Assembly: GCF_026625805.1 (NCBI RefSeq)
Contig: NZ_CP113064.1
Span: forward strand, 2,582,657 to 2,646,656
Length of the DNA: 64,000 nt
Direction of reading: 5' to 3'
Source of the DNA: Brevundimonas sp. SL130
GTDB lineage: Bacteria > Pseudomonadota > Alphaproteobacteria > Caulobacterales > Caulobacteraceae
Below are positions 34,223 to 45,465 of this stretch, one piece after another (positions within the stretch are counted from its first letter, which is position 1; each line of letters opens with the position of its first letter). A program made the translations under genes and the position numbers. The notes below the pieces were generated by a model. It worked only from the letters and a program-made list of their open reading frames with translations, made no database searches and was not told the origin of the DNA.

Positions 34223-35523
34223 CAGGCGGCGCGCTGATAGACGGCGGCGAAGAAGCCGTCGGTGTCCGCCGTTGCCGGCGACAGGCGCAGACGCGCGCCG
34301 GACGCCAGTTCGGCGAACTTCACCCGTGCGGCCTCGGTCAGTTGCGGCGCCGACAGGACATCGGCGACGGCGACCGGGCGGAAATCGGGGTTGGCGGCCT
34401 CGAAGGCGTCGGCGCTGGCCTCGTTCTCGCGCGCCAGCATCGAACAGGTGACATAGACCAGACGGCCGCCCGGCTTCACCAGCTTGGTCGCCTGGCTCAG
34501 GATTCGGACCTGAAGCGCGTGCAGCTTCTCGACCTCTTCGGTCGTCAGCCGCCAGGCGTCTTCCGGCCGGCGACGCCAGGTGCCCGATCCCGAACAGGGG
34601 GCGTCGACGAAGACCAGATCGGCCTGGCCGTTGACCGCCTCCAGCCCGCCGCCGTTCTGGCCGATCAGCACCAGCTCGGCCTCGACGCCCGCGCGTTGCA
34701 GGCGGGGCCGGATGTTCTCCAGCCGCTTGTTGACGACGTCAGACGCGACCAGCTTGCCCTGGCGGTTCATGGCCTGGGCCAGACCCAGGGTTTTGCCGCC
34801 GCCGCCGGCGCAGTAGTCAACCACGGTCATGCCCGGCTCGGCCCCGGCCAGCCAGCAGACGACCTGGCTGCCTTCGTCCTGGATCTCGAACTTGCCGGCC
34901 TTGAACCCTTGCAGCGCCTGGATATTGGGCGGCGGTTCCGACGGCGCGCGCAGGCCCCATTCGGACCAAGGGGTGCGCGAGACCTCCAGACCGGCGGCCC
35001 GCAGTTCGGCCTCGACTTCGTCCACCGTGGCCGCCGCGCCGTTGACGCGCAGGTCAATGGGCGCGCGCGGCGCCATCAGGGCGTGGGCCTCTTCGGCCCA
35101 GCGGTCGCCGAACGTGGCCTTGAAATCCTCGACCACGAACTCGGGCAGCCCGGCGGCGACCCAGCCGGGCAGTTCACCCGGCGCGGCCGTGATGCGGCTG
35201 CGTTCCTGCTTCGACAGGGGCCGCGGCCCATAGCCGTCGCCCGAGTGCAGAGCCTCGATCTCTTCCACCGACAGGCCGTCAATGGCGTGCAGCGATCCGA
35301 TCACCAGGGCCCGACCGTCTTCGCGCCCGCCCATGATCCACGACAGACGGCCGCGCGCGCGCAGCACCTTGTAGACATGATCGGCGATGGCGCGTCGGTC
35401 CTTGGACCCGGCATAGCGGTTGGCGGTCCCCCAGGCCTTCAGGACGGTTTCCGCCGGCTGGCGGCCCTGGGCCATGGAGTCCAGGACGGAGGCGGCGGCG
35501 GCGAGACGGGCGGCTGGGGTCAA
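34222..35523 (-). CDS. rsmB: RsmB/NOP family rRNA cytosine-C5 methyltransferase
   Basis: A 433-residue protein: N-terminal NusB-like helical region (about 1-140), then a class I SAM methyltransferase domain with VVDYCAGGGGKTLGLAQAM, the Cys motif DAPCSGSGTWRRRPE and the catalytic TCSMLARENE (VTCS). It methylates a cytosine in rRNA, likely 16S C967 if it is a true RsmB. It is coupled to the gene below and preceded by the MAPEG gene after 16 bases. Confidence 0.88.
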   Translation of the reverse strand: MTPAARLAAAASVLDSMAQGRQPAETVLKAWGTANRYAGSKDRRAIADHVYKVLRARGRLSWIMGGREDGRALVIGSLHAIDGLSVEEIEALHSGDGYGPRPLSKQERSRITAAPGELPGWVAAGLPEFVVEDFKATFGDRWAEEAHALMAPRAPIDLRVNGAAATVDEVEAELRAAGLEVSRTPWSEWGLRAPSEPPPNIQALQGFKAGKFEIQDEGSQVVCWLAGAEPGMTVVDYCAGGGGKTLGLAQAMNRQGKLVASDVVNKRLENIRPRLQRAGVEAELVLIGQNGGGLEAVNGQADLVFVDAPCSGSGTWRRRPEDAWRLTTEEVEKLHALQVRILSQATKLVKPGGRLVYVTCSMLARENEASADAFEAANPDFRPVAVADVLSAPQLTEAARVKFAELASGARLRLSPATADTDGFFAAVYQRAA

Positions 35524-35539
35524 TGCGGACTTTCAGAGA

Positions 35540-35932
35540 TCAAAGGAACAGGGAGGCCAGGACCATGACCAGTCCCGCAAGCGAGACCAGCCAGACCAGC
35601 GACCGGATATAGGGAACGCCAAGGGCGTAGAGCGGCACATAGACGACGCGCGCCCAGAAATAGAGGGCCGTCCCCCACACGGTCAGGGGACCAGAGGCCT
35701 GGATCTGATGGGCGATCAGCACCGCGCCGATGAACAGCGGCAGGGTTTCATACAGGTTGGCTTGGGCGCGCTCGAGGCGACCGGTCAGCGGCTTCTTCGC
35801 CGCCGGCGTCTCGTCGCGCGGACCCGCATTCCATTTCGAGCCGAACTCGACCGTCCGCGCCCCGGCCGGCAGGAAGATCTGCACAAGGGCCAGGATCAAG
35901 GTCAGGGCCAGATAGGTCAGTTCGGTCGTCAT
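35540..35932 (-). CDS. MAPEG family membrane protein
   Basis: A 130-residue protein with four membrane helices (LTYLALTLILALVQIFLP at the start, then about 52-70, 75-95 and 108-128) and the MAPEG pattern GRLERAQANLYETLPLF (E-x-x-x-R/N-x-x-N-x-x-E). Bacterial members are uncharacterised relatives of glutathione S-transferases of eicosanoid metabolism. ATG at 35932 was preferred over 35947 because it starts at the first helix. Confidence 0.88.
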   Translation of the reverse strand: MTTELTYLALTLILALVQIFLPAGARTVEFGSKWNAGPRDETPAAKKPLTGRLERAQANLYETLPLFIGAVLIAHQIQASGPLTVWGTALYFWARVVYVPLYALGVPYIRSLVWLVSLAGLVMVLASLFL

Positions 35933-35950
35933 GGCCTTATCCTCCAAACC

Positions 35951-36058
35951 GTCATCCTAGGCCTTGTGCCTAGGATCCATAAACACCGACATCTGAGGTC
36001 GGAAACCAGCCGTCGAACACCGGGAAAATGGATCCTCGGGACAAGCCCGAGGATGACG
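35951..36058. repeat. Pair of inverted hairpin repeats (REP-like) between guaB and MAPEG gene
   Basis: Two hairpins face each other. ATCCTAGGC-CTTGT-GCCTAGGAT lies at 35954-35976 and ATCCTCGGG-ACAAG-CCCGAGGAT at 36032-36054, each with a nine-base-pair stem and five-base loop. The outer bases GTC...CAT and ATG...GAC make the two copies an inverted pair. This is the layout of the dispersed intergenic hairpin elements frequent in Caulobacteraceae. They may stabilise or end the guaB mRNA. Confidence 0.75.
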
Positions 36059-36069
36059 GGCTAAAACAC

Positions 36070-37572
<1,503 letters not shown>

Positions 37573-37654
37573 CTACGGCAAGGGTCTTGCGACTTATGGA
37601 CCCGATAGATTTTATTGGTTTGCAACCGATGCGGCCAATGACCATTCTTGCAGC

Positions 37655-38203
37655 ATGGTCGGAGTCATCCTCAGCACCGCGCGCAAACTGGCGTTGAAGA
37701 TCGCCAGCTACGGCGTCATGCACCTCGTCGTGGCCGTTCTGGTGGCCTTCGCCATCACCCGCGACTGGCGTATCGCGTTGGCCGTCGGCATGGTCGAGCC
37801 CTTCTTCCAGACCATCGCCTATTCGATCCACGACCGCGTCTGGCACAGGATCGAACGCCGTCGCAGGGCCTCCAACATCGAAGAAGCGGCCGAGGCCTTC
37901 ACCGCGCGGCTCGACATTATGTCGCCGGACGAACAGACCCGCGTCCATGACCACCATGGGCACGGCCACAGCCACGCCCTGCCCCGCTCGTTCAAACAGG
38001 TGGCGGTCAAGACCGTGACCTACGGCGTCATGCACTTTACCGTCGCCGTGACTGTCGCCTTCGCCCTGACCCAGGACATCCGCACCGCCCTGGCCATCGG
38101 CATGATCGAGCCCCTGGTCCAGACGGTCTTCTTCACCCTTCACGACCGCATCTGGTCGCGGATGGAAGAACGCCGCGCCAGCCGGCAACCGGCGACAGCC
38201 TGA
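37655..38203 (+). CDS. Tandem DUF2061 membrane protein
   Basis: A 182-residue protein with two DUF2061 units (about 8-65 and 115-172). Each reads K-x-x-x-Y-G-V-M-H, then a membrane helix, then R-x-A-L-A-x-G-M-x-E-P and H-D-R-x-W. The linker holds a histidine-rich stretch (HDHHGHGHSH, about 98-107) that could bind metal. Function of the domain is unknown. It is divergent from guaB and followed by a strong terminator-like hairpin. Confidence 0.88.
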   Translation: MVGVILSTARKLALKIASYGVMHLVVAVLVAFAITRDWRIALAVGMVEPFFQTIAYSIHDRVWHRIERRRRASNIEEAAEAFTARLDIMSPDEQTRVHDHHGHGHSHALPRSFKQVAVKTVTYGVMHFTVAVTVAFALTQDIRTALAIGMIEPLVQTVFFTLHDRIWSRMEERRASRQPATA

Positions 38204-38251
38204 ACCAGCGACCTCAATCGGCCCGCGTGAGCGTCAAAAAAATATAGAAGC

Positions 38252-38283
38252 GAGGATGCGCCCGAAGGCGCACCCCCTTTTCT
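38252..38283. terminator. Terminator hairpin between convergent DUF2061 and TonB receptor genes
   Basis: TGCGCC (38257-38262) and GGCGCA (38267-38272) pair around CGAA (TTCG on the reverse strand), and GG/CC pairs extend the stem. CCCCCTTTT follows on the forward strand, and on the reverse strand a run of seven T lies about 15 bases further on. It suits both convergent genes. Confidence 0.7.
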
Positions 38284-38286
38284 CCA

Positions 38287-40617
38287 TCAGAAGCGCCGGC
38301 GAATGCTGGCGAACACCTGACGGGGCGCGCCGGGCAGGAAGGTCTGACGACCCGCGCTGTTCTGGAAGCCGCCGGACCCGACCGTCGAGATATAGTCCTC
38401 GTCCGTGAGGTTGGTGACATTGACCTGGATCTGCGTTCCGTCCAGCCAGCTTCCAGTGCCGTCGAAGCGATACCCGGCGGTCAGTTCGACCGTGGTGTAC
38501 GCGTCGGCGCTTTCGTCGTTCAGGTAGCTGGAGAAGCGCTCGCCCGTATAAGCGGCGGCCAAAGTCCCGAACACCGCGCCGTTGTCATACGACAGCTCAG
38601 CCCGGAACAGGTTTTCAGGCGTCGCGACGACCTGCTTTCCAGCCGTCGCGGCGACCAGGACGCCGGCCCCGTCACGAACATCATCCTCGTAGGTCGAGTC
38701 GTTGTAGCTGTAGGAGCCGAAGGCCGACCAATCCTGTGCAAAGTTCCACAGGGCGGCCGCCTCAAAGCCACGGCTCTTGACCGAGCCGACGTTCTGGATG
38801 CCGTTGCCTAGGCCCAGGATCGGGGCGCCCAGGGCGACGGTCAGCAGACGATTCTCGAACTCGACGTCATAGGCCGCGACCGAGCCTTGCAGCCCGCCGT
38901 CGAAGCGGAAGCGCCAGCCGGCCTCGATCGTGCGCGAGCTTTCCGGTTCCAGCGTGTTCTTCAGCGCGCCGAATCCCGCCGCCGAGGCCGAGAAGGGTCC
39001 GCCGGTGTTCGAGGATTCGAAGGCCCGCATATTCTCGGCGTAAGAGGCGAACAACTGATGGTCGGCGTTCAGATCATAGCTGGCGCCGACCTGCGGCAGG
39101 AAGTTGTCTTCCGCCTTGATCGAGCCGGTCTTGTTGGCCCCGACGACGGTGCTGGCGTCATTCTCGACCCTGAGCGATTTGAAGCCGGCGTTCACCGTCA
39201 GGGCGTCGGTGATCGCCCAGGTGTCCTGTAGGTACAGGTTGGTCGTCTTGGTGTTGAAACTGTATTCCCACTCGGTCGCGAAGGGGTTCTCCAGGAAATC
39301 CAACGAATCCCGGCCGCCGTCGCCGCTGCGGCTCAGACCATAGTAGCGGCGGGCCTGGTTGAAGTCGTTATCCTCGACCCAGAAGCCGGCCTCGATGCTG
39401 TGGGCGCCCAGATCCAGCGTCGCCGATCCGATCGCGCCCTTGCGGTCGATGTCGTACTCCGTGGTGCGGACGGCCAGGGGGGCCGGGCTGGCGATGACCG
39501 AACCGTCCTGTCCCTTCGCCCCGGTCGGCGTCGCCACATAAGGGGTCCACCATAGGCCCTGGCCCTCGTTCTTGTGGCCATAGCCGGTCAACGAGATGCT
39601 GAAGTTGTCGGTGACGGGGTAGTCCAGGGTCACGGCGCCGATGGTGTCGTCGCGCAGACCCGACGCATCGTAATAGGCGTCATCGACGCATTTGATCGGG
39701 CTGGGATAGGCGTTGGTCGTGCAGTCGCCCGCCGGATTGGCCCGGTAGATGTCGGCGACCTGCACCGCCAGGGCGTAGTTGTCCGAGATATTGTCCCAGT
39801 CGCGGCCCAGCCGGTCGATCATGCCCAGCGACATGTCCTGGTAATCGTTCTCGCGGCGCTCTGAGTGATTGACGAAGCCGCGCAGCTCGCCGGCGGCAAT
39901 TGGCTGGACGAAGCTTGCGTTGATCTGCTGCTGTTTCTGCTCGCCCGCGCCCTTCCACTTGTCGGCGCTCTGGTCGGCATACGACACCGACAGGCGCGTG
40001 CCGGCCGATCCCAGGGCGCCGGTGTCCAGACGCACAAAGCCGCGCAGGGTGTCGTCGCTGCCGAAGGCGCCCGACACATCCACGCCGAAGTCCTGCGTCG
40101 GCATGCGGCTGATGAACTCGACCGTGCCGCCCAGATTGCTGCTCGAGGCGGTGCCCAGCGCGCCTGACCCTTGGGCCACATCCACCCGAGCGACGTTCTC
40201 GGAGATGATGGCGCGCGAGATGTGCAGGCCGTTGTGATTGCCGTAGCTCATGTCGCCCAGCGGCACGCCGTCCAACGTAAAGCCCAGCTGGTTCTGGTTA
40301 AAGCTGCGCAGGGTGATGCGCGCCGACCATTCATACGACCCGAAGGCGTCGGCCGACTGGAAGCTGACGCCCGGCAGACGCTCGATGGCCTTCAGCGGGC
40401 TGCTGCCCGGCGCCTCGACGGCGATGGCTTCGGCGTTGACCGACGCCTGCTGCCGCGTCTGGCCGCGACCGAAGACGACGATCTCGTCGACTTCGGATAC
40501 CTGGGTGTCAGCCGTCGCCATGGCCACGGCCGCGTCCTGTGCGGCGGCGGCGGCAGGCACCATCAACAGGGCCAGCGTCAGAAGCGACGCGCCCGAGAGG
40601 AAACGATTGGAAGTCAT
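38287..40617 (-). CDS. TonB-dependent outer-membrane receptor
   Basis: A 776-residue receptor: signal peptide (cleaved near AAAAAQDA), TonB box VDEIVVFG, plug domain (about 60-190, with PLKAIERLPGVSF and GSGALGTASSSNLGGTVEF) and a 22-strand beta-barrel ending in a C-terminal phenylalanine (FASIRRRF). The substrate cannot be told; no siderophore or cofactor gene lies alongside. ATG at 40617 fits the signal peptide. Confidence 0.92.
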   Translation of the reverse strand: MTSNRFLSGASLLTLALLMVPAAAAAQDAAVAMATADTQVSEVDEIVVFGRGQTRQQASVNAEAIAVEAPGSSPLKAIERLPGVSFQSADAFGSYEWSARITLRSFNQNQLGFTLDGVPLGDMSYGNHNGLHISRAIISENVARVDVAQGSGALGTASSSNLGGTVEFISRMPTQDFGVDVSGAFGSDDTLRGFVRLDTGALGSAGTRLSVSYADQSADKWKGAGEQKQQQINASFVQPIAAGELRGFVNHSERRENDYQDMSLGMIDRLGRDWDNISDNYALAVQVADIYRANPAGDCTTNAYPSPIKCVDDAYYDASGLRDDTIGAVTLDYPVTDNFSISLTGYGHKNEGQGLWWTPYVATPTGAKGQDGSVIASPAPLAVRTTEYDIDRKGAIGSATLDLGAHSIEAGFWVEDNDFNQARRYYGLSRSGDGGRDSLDFLENPFATEWEYSFNTKTTNLYLQDTWAITDALTVNAGFKSLRVENDASTVVGANKTGSIKAEDNFLPQVGASYDLNADHQLFASYAENMRAFESSNTGGPFSASAAGFGALKNTLEPESSRTIEAGWRFRFDGGLQGSVAAYDVEFENRLLTVALGAPILGLGNGIQNVGSVKSRGFEAAALWNFAQDWSAFGSYSYNDSTYEDDVRDGAGVLVAATAGKQVVATPENLFRAELSYDNGAVFGTLAAAYTGERFSSYLNDESADAYTTVELTAGYRFDGTGSWLDGTQIQVNVTNLTDEDYISTVGSGGFQNSAGRQTFLPGAPRQVFASIRRRF

Positions 40618-40803
40618 GTCAGCCCCGCTGTCGGCGCAGATCGCGCCTAGGCCCGGCTAACGGCGCGTCGTGACGAGGCCGCTACCGCTTCATTTGGATT
40701 TCATGACAGCAACATTTGACATGCAGATGATCGTCCAAAGTGGCCTTATGGCTACGCTTGCGGGGTGTTCGGACAATCGCTCAGGCCAGAGGACAGGGCC
40801 CCC

Positions 40804-41514
40804 TCACCGCTTGTTCAGCGCCACCAGAAACACCTCGGCGCTGTCCTTCCGGCTCGACTCCGGCTTGACGTATTTCACCGTCTCAAACTCTTCCCGCAGC
40901 CGCGCCAAAACCCCGCCGGCGTCGCCGCCCTGGAAGTTCTTGGAGACGAAGTTGCCCCCCGGCCGCAGGGTGCGGATGGCGAAGTCGGCGGCGATCTCGA
41001 TCAGGGCGATGATCTTCAGGTGGTCGGTCTGGCGGTGGCCGACCGTATTGTGGGCCATGTCCGACAGCACCAGGTCGGGCGCCCCGCCGATAGCGTCGAT
41101 CAGTTGCTGGTCCACGCCCGGATGGGTGAAGTCGGCCTGCAACAGGGTCGAACCGGGGATCGGCTCGATCATCAGCAGGTCCACGCCGGCCACGGCGCCC
41201 GCCCCGCGATTGACCGCCACCTGGATCCAGCCGCCCGGCGCCGCGCCCAGGTCGATGACCTTCGAGCCACGCTTGATCAGGTGGAACCGGTCGTCGATCT
41301 CGATCAGTTTGAAGGCCGCGCGCGAGCGCCAGCCTTCGGCCCGCGCCTTCTCGGACCATTTGTCGGACAGCTGCCGCTTGATCCACTGTTGGCTCGACAT
41401 CGACTTGGTGTCGGCCGTCTTCATTTTCGTGCCCATGCCGCGTCCGGCGGCGGTTCCGCCCGTGGGCGGCCTCACCATTCGGCGACGTTCTTGCGGCTTT
41501 TCATCTTCACTCAT
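40804..41514 (-). CDS. rlmE: 23S rRNA 2'-O-ribose U2552 methyltransferase
   Basis: A 236-residue RrmJ/FtsJ protein: SRAAFKLIEIDDRFHLIKRG, SAM motif VIDLGAAPGGWIQVA, and catalytic K-D-K-E set (Lys in SRAAFKL, Asp in LVLSDMAHNTVG, Lys in NFVSKNFQG, Glu near the end). It has an N-terminal basic extension of about 35 residues. ATG at 41514 (MSEDEKPQERR) was chosen because longer frames run into the divergent cyclophilin gene. Confidence 0.92.
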   Translation of the reverse strand: MSEDEKPQERRRMVRPPTGGTAAGRGMGTKMKTADTKSMSSQQWIKRQLSDKWSEKARAEGWRSRAAFKLIEIDDRFHLIKRGSKVIDLGAAPGGWIQVAVNRGAGAVAGVDLLMIEPIPGSTLLQADFTHPGVDQQLIDAIGGAPDLVLSDMAHNTVGHRQTDHLKIIALIEIAADFAIRTLRPGGNFVSKNFQGGDAGGVLARLREEFETVKYVKPESSRKDSAEVFLVALNKR

Positions 41515-41587
41515 CGTTCCCACATAGCCCCGACCGACGTTGCGGGCTATGTCCCGCCTCAAATCAACCCCCAAGAGGACGACCGAA

Positions 41588-42049
<462 letters not shown>

Positions 42050-42117
42050 GATACAATCTTGACGTTTCTCGCAGATCGTGTCGGCTGCATACCGATACGG
42101 TCCGCGAGGGACGCGAG

Positions 42118-43227
42118 TTGCACATACTGCTTGTGATCGAGCCGTCGGGCGGCGGCTCCGGCCGACATGTGGTCGATCTGGCCCAGGGGCTGATCGAGGG
42201 CGGCCACGACGTCTCCCTGATCTACTCGCCCGTCCGGGCCGAGCCGCGCTTCGAAGCCGAGGTCGCCGCCCTTCCCCTGCAACATCTCGAGCGCCTGCCG
42301 ATGCGCCGCGCCGTCGGCCCGTGGGACATCGGCGCCCTGATCGCTCTGCGCCGTCTGATCGCCCGTCTGGGTCCGTTTGACATCGTCCACGGCCACAGCG
42401 CCAAGGCCGGCGCCCTGGCCCGCCTGGCGGCCCCGGCGTCTTCCGCCCGCATCTACACACCCCACGCCCTGACGACGTTGAATCCGGTTGAGGTGGGCGC
42501 AACGCCTTATGGCCTGATCGAAACCCTTCTGGCCCGGCTGGTCAGCGAAGCCGTCATCGCCGTATCGGACGAAGAGGCTTCGCACGCGGCGCACCGTGGC
42601 TTTCCGGTCGAGCGGCTGCACACGATTCCCAACGGCCTGACGGCCTACGACAGCCTGGATCGTACCGCCGCGCGCCGGTTCATGGGGCTGCCGGACGAGG
42701 CCTGGGTCGTCGGATTCGTCGGCCGGCTGATCCCACAGAAGGATCCGGTCCGATTCGCCCAGGCCCTGAGTCTGGCCCATGCGCGCGATCCTCGCATCCT
42801 CGGCGTCATGATCGGCCAGGGGCCGCTGTTCGACGAGGCCCGCGAGATCGGCGGTCATGCGGTTCATATGCTGGGGGCGCTCGACGCCCGCCCGCTGATG
42901 CCCGGTTTCGATCTGTTCGCCATGACCAGCCGTTACGAGGGCTTCTCCTACGCCATGGTGGAGGCGGCGGCGGCGGCCCTGCCTCTTCTGACCTCCGAGG
43001 TCGGCGGGGTCTCGACCCTGGCGCGCGCCGGCGCCCGCATCGACCGCCTGCCCGTGTCGGCGAGCCCGCGCGCATGGGCCGACGCCGTGACCGCCGCCTT
43101 CCAGCGCCGGACGCCGCCCTCGATCTCGCCGGCGCTTGTCGAACGTTTCTCGGCCGCGCGAATGACCGCCGATACGGTCGCCGTCTATCACCTGGCCCAT
43201 GCCCGTCGCTGGGCCGCCCGTGGCTGA
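42118..43227 (+). CDS. Glycosyltransferase family 4 protein
   Basis: A 369-residue GT-B transferase: N-terminal PSGGGSGRHVVDLAQGLIEGGHDV, an interdomain region with IVHGHSAKAGALARLA, and a C-terminal donor domain with VGFVGRLIPQKDPVRFAQAL and the E-x7-E-type EGFSYAMVEAAAAALP. Probably it builds a surface polysaccharide. The start seems to be TTG at 42118 preceded by GAGGGA; no closer ATG is available. It overlaps the next transferase by 29 bases. Confidence 0.87.
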   Translation: MHILLVIEPSGGGSGRHVVDLAQGLIEGGHDVSLIYSPVRAEPRFEAEVAALPLQHLERLPMRRAVGPWDIGALIALRRLIARLGPFDIVHGHSAKAGALARLAAPASSARIYTPHALTTLNPVEVGATPYGLIETLLARLVSEAVIAVSDEEASHAAHRGFPVERLHTIPNGLTAYDSLDRTAARRFMGLPDEAWVVGFVGRLIPQKDPVRFAQALSLAHARDPRILGVMIGQGPLFDEAREIGGHAVHMLGALDARPLMPGFDLFAMTSRYEGFSYAMVEAAAAALPLLTSEVGGVSTLARAGARIDRLPVSASPRAWADAVTAAFQRRTPPSISPALVERFSAARMTADTVAVYHLAHARRWAARG

Positions 43228-44323
43228 GTCCCACGCCGCAGAGCTCACAGTCTTCATCAACGGGCGTTTCCTGACCCAGCCCCTCAGCGGCGTCCAGCGC
43301 TACGCCCGCGAGATGATCCGCGCCCTGGATCGGCGCCCCGGCGCCGGGACGCGTTACGTCCTGCTGACGCCCCCGGGCGCGGACCCCTCCAGCCTCGATC
43401 TAAGGTCCATACCCGTTCGCACGGTCACAGGCGGACGCGGGCATCTGTGGGAACAGATCGCCCTGGCCTGGGCCGCCCGCCGGGGACGTCTGCTGTCGCT
43501 GGGCGGGTCAAGCCCGATCCTGCATCCGCGCCAGCGGGTCGTCATCCACGACGCCGCCGTCTTCCGCCATCCCGAGCATTTCCGCCGGGGCTACGCCGTC
43601 TTCCACCGCGTGCTGGGACGCCTTTTGTCACGTATCGCCGTCCTGGCGACCGTGTCGCAATTCTCGCGCGGGGAGCTGGCTGCGGTCCTGGGCCTGCCTG
43701 AATCCCACATCGCCGTCGTCCCCAACGGCGCGGACCACCTGATGCGCGCGACGCCTCTTCAAGGTCCGCTCGCGGATCTGGACCTGACCGGCCGCCCCTA
43801 TTTCGTCGCCCTGGGCAATCTGGCGCCGAACAAGAACCTCGCCGTCATGATCCGAGCCCTGGGCCGCCTGCCCGACCCCGACCTGCGCCTGGTCCTGATC
43901 GGCGCGGCCGCCCCGGCCATCTTCGACCGCGCCGCCCCGGCCGCCGATCCACGCGTCCTGTTCGCCGGCCGCCGCACCGACGCCGAGGTCGCGCCCCTGC
44001 TGCGCGGCGCCCGCGCCCTGATCTTCGCCAGCCTCTACGAAGGCTTCGGCATTCCGCCGCTCGAGGCCTTCGCCCAGGACCGCCCCGTCATCGCTTCGGA
44101 CATTCCCGCCGTGCGCGAGGTCTGCGGCGACGCCCCCGACTATTTCGCCCCCTGGGACGACGCCGCCCTGGCGGATCATATGGCGGCCTTGCTGCGCGCA
44201 GGCCCTGCCCCGCACCGTTTCGCCCAGGGTCGCGCCCGCCTGGCGTTCTACACCTGGGACGGATCGGCGCGGCGGCTCGAGACCTGGCTGGCCGAAGACC
44301 GACCCGCCAGCACCTCCCGATAG
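43199..44323 (+). CDS. Glycosyltransferase family 4 protein (mannosyltransferase-like)
   Basis: A 374-residue GT-B transferase: INGRFLTQPLSGVQRYAREM at the N-terminus (typical of WbaZ/MtfB-like mannosyltransferases), HDAAVFRHPEHFRRGYA, TVSQFSRGEL, PYFVALGNLAPNKNL and EGFGIPPLEAFAQDRPVIASD. The 3' end overlaps the convergent reverse GT4 gene by 76 bases. Donor and acceptor sugars are not known. Confidence 0.88.
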   Translation: MPVAGPPVAESHAAELTVFINGRFLTQPLSGVQRYAREMIRALDRRPGAGTRYVLLTPPGADPSSLDLRSIPVRTVTGGRGHLWEQIALAWAARRGRLLSLGGSSPILHPRQRVVIHDAAVFRHPEHFRRGYAVFHRVLGRLLSRIAVLATVSQFSRGELAAVLGLPESHIAVVPNGADHLMRATPLQGPLADLDLTGRPYFVALGNLAPNKNLAVMIRALGRLPDPDLRLVLIGAAAPAIFDRAAPAADPRVLFAGRRTDAEVAPLLRGARALIFASLYEGFGIPPLEAFAQDRPVIASDIPAVREVCGDAPDYFAPWDDAALADHMAALLRAGPAPHRFAQGRARLAFYTWDGSARRLETWLAEDRPASTSR

Positions 44324-45465
44324 ACGGCGAGATGAGCCTGAACCACCGACGCCTCGGTCCAGATCGGACGGAACGGCGGCCCCGGATTTCGCCAGCAGGA
44401 CGGATTTTCGACCACCGCAGCCAAGGCGCCAGCCAGCGCCCCTGCGTCGCCGGGCGGAACCAGGGTCACGCGCGCCCCGCTCGCGGCCGCTTCCGGCAGG
44501 CCGCCGATGCGCGAGGCGATCACCCCCCGCCCGCGCGCCAGGGCCTCGACCACGACCCGCCCGAACGGCTCGGCCCAGATGGCCGGGGCCACGACCCCGT
44601 CGATGCTCTGATAGAAGCCGTCGGCCTCCACCGGCCCCAGCCACTCGATCCGAGGATCGGGAAAGGCCCGACGCAGCCGTGCGACATAGGCCGCCTGTCC
44701 CCGCCCGGCGATCCTCAGCCGCCAGTCGCCGCCCAGGTGCGTCGTCGCCCTCAGCAGGACCTCGATCCCCTTCTCCGGCTCGATCCGTCCGATGAAGCCG
44801 AAGGCGGCCGGCCCGGCCCGCGCAGTCGCAGCGCCGTCCGGCGCGCCGGCCGCATTGCCGATGATCGTCGCGGGCGTATCGCCAAAACAGCCCGCCGCCT
44901 GATGCCGCTCCAGCAGCGCACGGCTGATCCCCACCACATGATCGACCCTGGCGGTCGCCCGACGACGCGGCTCGCTCAGCAGCACACAGTCTGCGCAACG
45001 CTGCGCGCACACCCGTCCCCGCCGAAACAGGGCCGCCCGGCTGCACAGGGTCGAATAGTCCCTCAGGGTCTGCACCAGCGGCAGTCCCACCCGTCGCGCC
45101 GCCCGATGAACCGCCCCCGCGAACCCGGTCGTCACCTGGGCGTGGATCAGATCCGGCTGTTCGGCCCGCACCACATCCGCCACCGCCCGATCCATCAGCG
45201 GGCTGAACGCCTCAAGTCCATGCCACAGGGCGCGCATGACGCCCCCGCGCCGCCGCCCGCCATAGGGCCAGTAGACATGCCGCAACGGCAGACTGTGGAC
45301 CCGCACCCCGTCGCGAACCTCCAAGCCCCCGCCGTTCTCGACCAGCGTCGCCACCGACGCCGTCACGCCCGCCCTCGCCAGCCCCCGCGCCAACTGCTCA
45401 ACGCTCCGCTCGGCCCCGCCCACATCGGCCGGCGGATACAGGCTGTTGACCAGCAGCACTCTCAC
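44248..45465 (-). CDS. Glycosyltransferase family 4 protein
   Basis: A 405-residue GT-B transferase: RVLLVNSLYPPADVGGAERS at the N-terminus, TLRDYSTLCSRAALFRRGRVC with several cysteines (a cysteine-rich insertion seen in some GT4 enzymes), FGFIGRIEPEKGIEVLLRA and the donor motif AEPFGRVVVEALARGRG. GTG at 45465 overlaps the upstream polymerase stop (GTGA). It is the last gene of the reverse polysaccharide operon. Confidence 0.85.
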   Translation of the reverse strand: MRVLLVNSLYPPADVGGAERSVEQLARGLARAGVTASVATLVENGGGLEVRDGVRVHSLPLRHVYWPYGGRRRGGVMRALWHGLEAFSPLMDRAVADVVRAEQPDLIHAQVTTGFAGAVHRAARRVGLPLVQTLRDYSTLCSRAALFRRGRVCAQRCADCVLLSEPRRRATARVDHVVGISRALLERHQAAGCFGDTPATIIGNAAGAPDGAATARAGPAAFGFIGRIEPEKGIEVLLRATTHLGGDWRLRIAGRGQAAYVARLRRAFPDPRIEWLGPVEADGFYQSIDGVVAPAIWAEPFGRVVVEALARGRGVIASRIGGLPEAAASGARVTLVPPGDAGALAGALAAVVENPSCWRNPGPPFRPIWTEASVVQAHLAVYREVLAGRSSASQVSSRRADPSQV

